Positions 63,139 to 64,000 of a DNA stretch of 64,000 nucleotides are shown in pieces (the stretch's first letter is position 1; each line of letters starts with the position of its first letter). The notes under the pieces are model-generated. The model saw nothing but the letters and a program-made list of their open reading frames with translations. It was not told the DNA's origin and made no database searches. The stretch covers positions 1-64,000 of the forward strand of contig NZ_BCMG01000005.1 in NCBI RefSeq assembly GCF_002217945.1. Reading direction: 5' to 3'. Both the position numbers and the translations under genes were made by a program. This stretch comes from Secundilactobacillus silagei JCM 19001 (GTDB taxonomy: Bacteria > Bacillota > Bacilli > Lactobacillales > Lactobacillaceae).

Positions 63139-64000
63139 CTACGACACCTCCTGAACATTGCGTTTCATAAATATTGGCATGAATCGCTCTGTCACGTAGG
63201 CCGTGGTGGCAGTCCCTTGCTGCACAACGGGATCCGCTAATAAGGCCTGCAAGAAGTTTTGGTTAGTTGCAATCCCCACGAGTTCAAATTCGGCCAGTGC
63301 CTCACTAAGCTTCTTCAGTGCTTCTTGATAAGTAGGCGCATGCGCAATTATTTTGACGATCATTGAATCATAAAACGGTGAAATCATATCACCGGCCTGA
63401 ATCCCGTTATCAACTCGGATACCAGGTCCACCGGGCAGTTTAAGCTGCTTAATGACACCGGCTTGCGGCATGAAGTTCAGCGCGGGATCTTCCGCGTTGA
63501 CCCGGGCTTCAACCGCAAAGCCCTGTACTTTTAGATCTGCCTGATCAAATGATAGCGGTTCTCCGGCTGCTACCCGCACTTGTTTCTTCACGAGATCAAC
63601 GCCGGTCACCGCTTCGGTAATCGGGTGTTCGACCTGAATACGGGTGTTCATTTCCATGAAGTAAAACTGATGCTTAGCGTCCATCAAAAATTCAATCGTC
63701 CCCGTATTTAAGTAGTCAATAGCCTTCGTTGCCCGAATCGCAATTTGCTGTAGCTGCCGCCTTTCTGGTGCTGACATCTCCGGGCAAGGGCTCAATTCCA
63801 AAACTTTTTGCTGGCGGCGCTGCAAGGAGCAGTCCCGCTCTGGAAAAGCCGTCACGTGTCCAAATTGATCAGCGAATACTTGAACTTCAATGTGTTTGGC
63901 TGGTGAGATGATTTTTTCTAAGTACATCCGCTGATCACCAAAGGATAACTGAGCTTCTTTAGTTGCGGACTGATAAGCAGCCCGCATCTCATGTTCGTTG
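63139..64000 (-). CDS. accC: Biotin carboxylase subunit of acetyl-CoA carboxylase (partial)
   Basis: The last ~287 codons are present; the start lies past the right edge and the frame is open to 64000 (NEHEMRAAYQSATKEA at the edge). The ATP-grasp core is visible: YLEKIISPAKHIEVQVFAD, ERDCSLQRRQQKVLE, FYFMEMNTRIQVEHPITE and the C-terminal biotin carboxylase domain. Carboxylates biotin on AccB with ATP and bicarbonate. Confidence 0.96.
   Translation of the reverse strand, partial: NEHEMRAAYQSATKEAQLSFGDQRMYLEKIISPAKHIEVQVFADQFGHVTAFPERDCSLQRRQQKVLELSPCPEMSAPERRQLQQIAIRATKAIDYLNTGTIEFLMDAKHQFYFMEMNTRIQVEHPITEAVTGVDLVKKQVRVAAGEPLSFDQADLKVQGFAVEARVNAEDPALNFMPQAGVIKQLKLPGGPGIRVDNGIQAGDMISPFYDSMIVKIIAHAPTYQEALKKLSEALAEFELVGIATNQNFLQALLADPVVQQGTATTAYVTERFMPIFMKRNVQEVS

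Overview
The window is a low-GC Gram-positive chromosome segment, almost certainly from the family Lactobacillaceae. It holds the Bacilli housekeeping order rplS-trmD-rimM-khpA-rpsP ... ffh-ylxM-ftsY-smc-rnc-acpP-plsX-recG ... fakA-asp23/rpmB-thiN-rpe-rsgA-stkP-prpC-rsmB-fmt-priA-coaBC-rpoZ-gmk ... recN-argR-tlyA-ispA-xseB-xseA-folD-nusB-asp23-efp-pepP-rpmA-prp-rplU, and ends in accA-accD-accC. A dipeptidase PepD and a KxYKxGKxW-type signal peptide on a giant surface protein also fit lactobacilli. The species cannot be fixed from the sequence alone.

Layout. 1-3789: the first 1263 codons of a large secreted repeat protein (minus strand, runs off the left edge), divergent from a TetR regulator. 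4985-9406: glpK with its own promoter and a CcpA-type cre site, a 4-OT tautomerase, a YitT membrane protein and pepD. 9407-9921: a decayed stretch with the C-terminal remnant of a membrane gene and a solitary IS30 end. 9922-26466: ribosome maturation, SRP, chromosome condensation and phospholipid genes, all minus strand, with a MoxR ATPase/VWA protein/small protein trio lodged between rpsP and ffh. 26467-35690: an accessory island. 35766-64000: an uninterrupted run of core genes, nearly all minus strand and often overlapping by a few bases.

The island lies between recG and fakA, which are normally close neighbours in Bacilli. It is mostly plus strand and AT-rich. It carries eight small secreted proteins in two signal-peptide lineages with highly divergent, Tyr/His/Lys-rich mature parts; a membrane-anchored coiled-coil protein with a C-terminal Mrr-type nuclease domain; and wreckage of a mobile element: an XRE regulator with one nonsense codon, a membrane gene split by an IS30 element, an ImmA/IrrE-like remnant and a frameshifted tyrosine-recombinase C-terminus beside a 5 x 14 bp repeat array. 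The secreted family, its conserved TTG-start palindrome and the Mrr-like protein are the best candidates for something undescribed.

Other points worth checking: GlpK has Thr at position 232, where PTS-regulated Gram-positive GlpKs have the phosphorylated His; the VWA protein has a broken HExxH motif (HVVSH); and the IS30 copy is flanked by an unusually long direct repeat, from which the interrupted reading frame can be exactly rebuilt.
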